NCBI RefSeq assembly: GCF_004795855.1
Contig: NZ_CP039252.1
Coordinates: 4,030,001 to 4,094,000 of the forward strand
DNA length: 64,000 nt
Direction of reading: 5' to 3'
From: Hydrogenophaga sp. PAMC20947
GTDB lineage: Bacteria > Pseudomonadota > Gammaproteobacteria > Burkholderiales > Burkholderiaceae_C
The position numbers were made by a program, and so were the translations under genes. The notes beneath the pieces are model-generated. The model made no database searches, had not been told where the DNA came from, and was given only the letters and a program-made list of their open reading frames with translations. Every line of letters begins with the position of its first letter. Within the stretch, counting starts at the first letter, position 1. Shown here piece by piece: positions 61,463 through 64,000 of the stretch.

Positions 61463-61867
61463 TTGCTTAACATCTACCTCGTCGAAGACAGCCCGGTGAT
61501 CCGAGAAAATCTGATCGCCACGCTGGAAGAGCTGGTATCGGCCAAGGTCGTGGGCACCGCTGTGGACGAAGCGACGGCTGTGCGCTGGCTCAGCGATCTC
61601 GACCATCCCGTCGACCTGGTGATCGTCGACATTTTTCTTAAAAGCGGCTCCGGTTTGGGCGTGTTGAGGGCGGCACAGGCTCTGCCACAGCGCTACCGCC
61701 TGGTGGTACTGAGCAACTACGCAACACCCGTCATGCGCCGCAACTGCCTGGCGCTGGGCGCGGACCGGGTGTTTGACAAATCCAACGACATCGAGGTGCT
61801 GATCGAGTACTGCGCTGCGCTCGCTGCCGGTGCATCCCCTGATGGCAGCCCTGTCGCGCTGGCCTGA
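61463..61867 (+). CDS. Single-domain response regulator (receiver only)
   Basis: The protein is one CheY-like receiver domain: NIYLVEDSPVIRENLIATLE at the start, the phospho-accepting aspartate in LVIVDIFLKSGSG, LVVLSNYA, and the lysine in VFDKSND. No DNA-binding or output domain follows. The start is unclear. The TTG at 61463 opens directly on the domain (134 residues) but lacks a ribosome binding site; ATG 61328 would add 45 residues with no clear domain. It precedes a CHASE3 kinase by about 160 bp, presumably its partner. Confidence 0.8.
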   Translation: MLNIYLVEDSPVIRENLIATLEELVSAKVVGTAVDEATAVRWLSDLDHPVDLVIVDIFLKSGSGLGVLRAAQALPQRYRLVVLSNYATPVMRRNCLALGADRVFDKSNDIEVLIEYCAALAAGASPDGSPVALA

Positions 61868-62024
61868 TGGGCCTGCTCAAAGCTGGTTTGGGCGCGATCG
61901 TCAGGTGCCGCCCGTGCGGGCTGCGCGCTGCTCCGCCTTGGCGCGCGCTGGGGCAGCGCCGTCGACCATTGCGCGCAGGCGCTGGCTGTGGGACATTGCA
62001 TCCCTTTCATCTTAGGGGCTGGGC

Positions 62025-63392
62025 ATGAATCGGGTTTTGCTCCTCAAAAGCAGGCGGATTGTCTTGCCGCTGGCCGTGGCTGCGGCGGTGGCCATGGTGA
62101 TCATCAGCGAAGGCGCGTACTGGCAGTCTGTGAAGGCGTTGAGCGATCTGGCCGCGATCGGCGATGCCCGCAGCGACGTTCAACAGCTCCAGCAAAGCGT
62201 CTTGGCCGCCGAGGCGGGGCAGCGCGGCTACCTGTTGACCGCCCGCAAGGAGTATCTGGCGCCCTATGAAGCGGCGCTCAAGGGTATTGACGAATCGTTC
62301 AAGCGGCTGGACCGGTACTACGCCGCAGACGCGAGCGAATTCGATGGGCTCAACGCCTTGCATACCTTGACCGATATCAAACTTGCAGAACTGGCGGCAG
62401 CGATCCGCCTGTACGACGAGGGCAAGAACGCCGCCAGCACCGACATCGTGTTGAGCGCACTCAACAAGAAGCAGATGGAGGCCATTCGCGCGCTCGGCAC
62501 CGAATTGATGGATGCCCAGACGCTGAAAGCCGAAGCTGGCCGCGAAACGCTTTACGCCACCTTGTTGGGTCGGCGCCTTGGCATGGCGCTGCTGACCGCC
62601 ATCAGCCTGCTGGCGCTGTACTTGTTTTTGCGGCGGACCGACGAGCTCAAGCGGCAGGAGCTGCGGTTGAAAGACGTCGTTCGGGCGGAACGCGATCGGC
62701 TGGAAATTGAAGTCGATCAGCGCACAGCGCAGCTCACCAAGCTGGCACGCTACCTGCAGACCGCCCGCGAGGACGAGCGCAACCGGCTGGCGCGCAACCT
62801 GCATGACGAACTCGGTTCGCTGCTGACGTCGGCCAAGCTGGACGCGGCGCGCATCAAATCCCGACTGGCTGGCAAGGCGCCCGAGGCGCTGGAGCGGTTG
62901 GAGCACCTGGTACACACACTGAACCAGAGCATTGCCCTGGGTCGCAGCATCATCGAAGACCTGCGTCCTTCGACGCTGGGCAATCTGGGGTTGGTGGCGA
63001 CACTGGAAATTCTGGCGCGGGAATTCGCCGATCAGTCGGGCATCGCCGTCGACTGCGCGCTGTCTCCCGTCAAGCTGGACGCCAATGCCGAGCTGATGGT
63101 CTATCGCCTGGTGCAGGAAGCCATCACCAATATCAGCAAGTACGCGCGCGCGCGCCAGGTCTGGGTGAGCCTGGCCGCACGCGACGGTCAGGTGGAGGTC
63201 GCCGTGCGCGATGACGGTGTCGGTTTCGACTTGACCGTTTCGGCAAAGTCGGCAAAGTCGGCCTTCGGCCTGTTGGGCATGCGCTTTCGTGTCGAGGCCG
63301 AGGGCGGCAAGATGACCCTTTTCTCCACGCCCGGACACGGTACACGGGTGTTGGTGACCTTGCCGGAATCCAGCGGAACGTCGTCGGCATAG
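62025..63392 (+). CDS. CHASE3-domain sensor histidine kinase (NarX/UhpB-type HisKA_3)
   Basis: This 455-residue kinase has a first helix (VLPLAVAAAVAMVIIS), a CHASE3 sensing domain (QLQQSVLAAEAGQRGYLLTA and onward), a second helix near residue 185-205 (MALLTAISLLALYLF) and a coiled-coil linker. A HisKA_3 domain follows with the histidine in ARNLHDELGSLLTSAKLDA, then the ATPase part (VQEAITNISKYARA, DDGVGFD, FGLLGMRFRVEAEGG). A nine-base tandem repeat in the ATP lid encodes SAKSAKSA. It follows the receiver-only gene and precedes a BON-domain gene, so it may control the envelope stress cluster. Confidence 0.9.
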   Translation: MNRVLLLKSRRIVLPLAVAAAVAMVIISEGAYWQSVKALSDLAAIGDARSDVQQLQQSVLAAEAGQRGYLLTARKEYLAPYEAALKGIDESFKRLDRYYAADASEFDGLNALHTLTDIKLAELAAAIRLYDEGKNAASTDIVLSALNKKQMEAIRALGTELMDAQTLKAEAGRETLYATLLGRRLGMALLTAISLLALYLFLRRTDELKRQELRLKDVVRAERDRLEIEVDQRTAQLTKLARYLQTAREDERNRLARNLHDELGSLLTSAKLDAARIKSRLAGKAPEALERLEHLVHTLNQSIALGRSIIEDLRPSTLGNLGLVATLEILAREFADQSGIAVDCALSPVKLDANAELMVYRLVQEAITNISKYARARQVWVSLAARDGQVEVAVRDDGVGFDLTVSAKSAKSAFGLLGMRFRVEAEGGKMTLFSTPGHGTRVLVTLPESSGTSSA

Positions 63393-63432
63393 ATCACCTG
63401 ATCTGGCGGGCCAAGCCACCGACAGCGAGGCC

Positions 63433-63441
63433 TTGTCCTAC
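63433..63441 (+). promoter_or_regulatory. GTCCTAC motif, copy 5
   Basis: TTGTCCTAC lies about 205 bp before the BON-domain gene and 40 bp after the kinase stop. Confidence 0.4.
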
Positions 63442-63644
63442 GCGCAGAGGCGGCTTGCGCCGAGGTACGAAACGGATGGGTGTTCTTACAGTCGGTTCAT
63501 CGGTGTGAAGGATCCGCTTGACGGAACTTCAGCTGAACCGGGGGCCGCACCACAAGGCGTTCGCCGGCTTCGCGCCACGGTGTGGGACACAAGACCCACC
63601 CGCAGCCACGGATCCCTTCTTTTCAACCTGACTGGAGCATCAAC

Positions 63645-63959
63645 ATGATCACCCGCAACACACTCGCCGCTATCGCCGCCACGGTCGCCCTGCTGTCCAC
63701 CGCCGGCTGTGCCGTCACCCGCGACCAGGAGTCCGTCGGTGCTTACATAGACGACACCGCGATCACCACCGCAGTGAAGGCGCGTTTCGTCAAAGACAAA
63801 GAAGTTGACGCTTCGGCTATCAGTGTCGAGACGCTGAAAGGCACGGTCATGCTGTCGGGCTTCGCCAAGAGCGCAAGAGAGCAAGCCCTCGCCACGGAGC
63901 TGACCTGGAAGGTCAAGGGCGTGCAGGCGGTCAAGAACGAGACCGCCATTCGCCAATGA
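63645..63959 (+). CDS. BON-domain (OsmY-like) lipoprotein
   Basis: This 104-residue protein has a lipoprotein-like signal (ATVALLSTAGCAV) and one BON domain (DDTAITTAVKARFVKDKEVD, ISVETLKGTVMLSGFA, ARELAT-like helix, VKGVQAVKNETAI). BON proteins bind phospholipid surfaces and are typical of osmotic or envelope stress. GGAG lies eight bases before the ATG at 63645. It is the last complete gene in the window. Confidence 0.9.
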   Translation: MITRNTLAAIAATVALLSTAGCAVTRDQESVGAYIDDTAITTAVKARFVKDKEVDASAISVETLKGTVMLSGFAKSAREQALATELTWKVKGVQAVKNETAIRQ

Positions 63960-64000
63960 TTTTGTGCCGCGTGAAGCGCTGCTGAGCTCGGGAAGACACA

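Overview
The window is a GC-rich, densely packed chromosomal segment. Its gene families and gene order (separate narK1 and narK2 ahead of narGHJI, anaerobic ubiquinone genes ubiUVT, a gentisate pathway, NsrR-type nitric oxide control) point to a facultatively denitrifying betaproteobacterium of the order Burkholderiales, most likely family Comamonadaceae (Hydrogenophaga/Rhodoferax/Polaromonas-like). That assignment is inferred from gene content and not from a marker gene. I saw no rRNA, tRNA, CRISPR array, transposase or prophage.

Layout. 1-5.0 kb: a gene cut by the left edge, then envelope and housekeeping genes (PAP2 phosphatase, DUF454 and SirB membrane proteins, a divergent old yellow enzyme/luciferase-like oxidoreductase pair, a glutaredoxin-like protein). 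5.1-7.3 kb: small secreted proteins of unknown function, including a three-gene overlapping operon with two tandem paralogues. 7.3-9.9 kb: a hybrid histidine kinase and a LuxR-type regulator. 10-17.3 kb: a minus-strand anaerobic ubiquinone cluster (ubiU, ubiV, HlyIII-like protein, ubiT, zinc-binding DGC-like protein, ubiX, ubiD) plus an acyl-CoA dehydrogenase, with FNR/Dnr-like boxes before ubiU and before the dehydrogenase. 17.3-20.1 kb: nitric oxide response genes (ric/ytfE and nsrR, divergent over two NsrR-like boxes) and ccoG. 20.4-34.1 kb: nitrate respiration (narXL, narK1, narK2, narGHJI and a PpiC-type isomerase). 34.2-43.9 kb: accessory low-oxygen genes (beta-carbonic anhydrase, B12-dependent class II ribonucleotide reductase nrdJ coupled to an NnrS gene, nitroreductase, hemerythrin protein, hemerythrin/HD-GYP fusion, zinc-ribbon protein, bestrophin). 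44-48 kb: 3-hydroxybenzoate/gentisate catabolism. 48-54.6 kb: mixed functions (DUF1439, MOSC, SelO, MarR, glutamine synthetase-like, YghU). 54.9-64 kb: an envelope and stress cluster (triple beta-gamma crystallin protein, collagen-like lipoprotein, glycine-zipper lipoprotein, tiny membrane proteins, AI-2E-type permease, receiver plus CHASE3 kinase, BON-domain protein), sprinkled with a recurring GTCCTAC motif.

How it fits together. NarX/NarL would sense nitrate and nitrite and NarK1/NarK2 would move them. NarGHI would reduce nitrate with quinol electrons, and UbiUVT with UbiX/UbiD would keep ubiquinone made without oxygen. NsrR and RIC would handle nitric oxide damage, and NrdJ would supply deoxynucleotides without oxygen. 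The FNR-like and NsrR-like boxes suggest shared control by oxygen and nitric oxide. The points most worth checking are an apparent one-base frameshift in an A6 run at the start of narK1, the secreted three-gene operon, the Ca2+-motif-rich crystallin/glycine-zipper protein, the Gly-X-Thr collagen-like lipoprotein and the GTCCTAC motif shared by the stress cluster.
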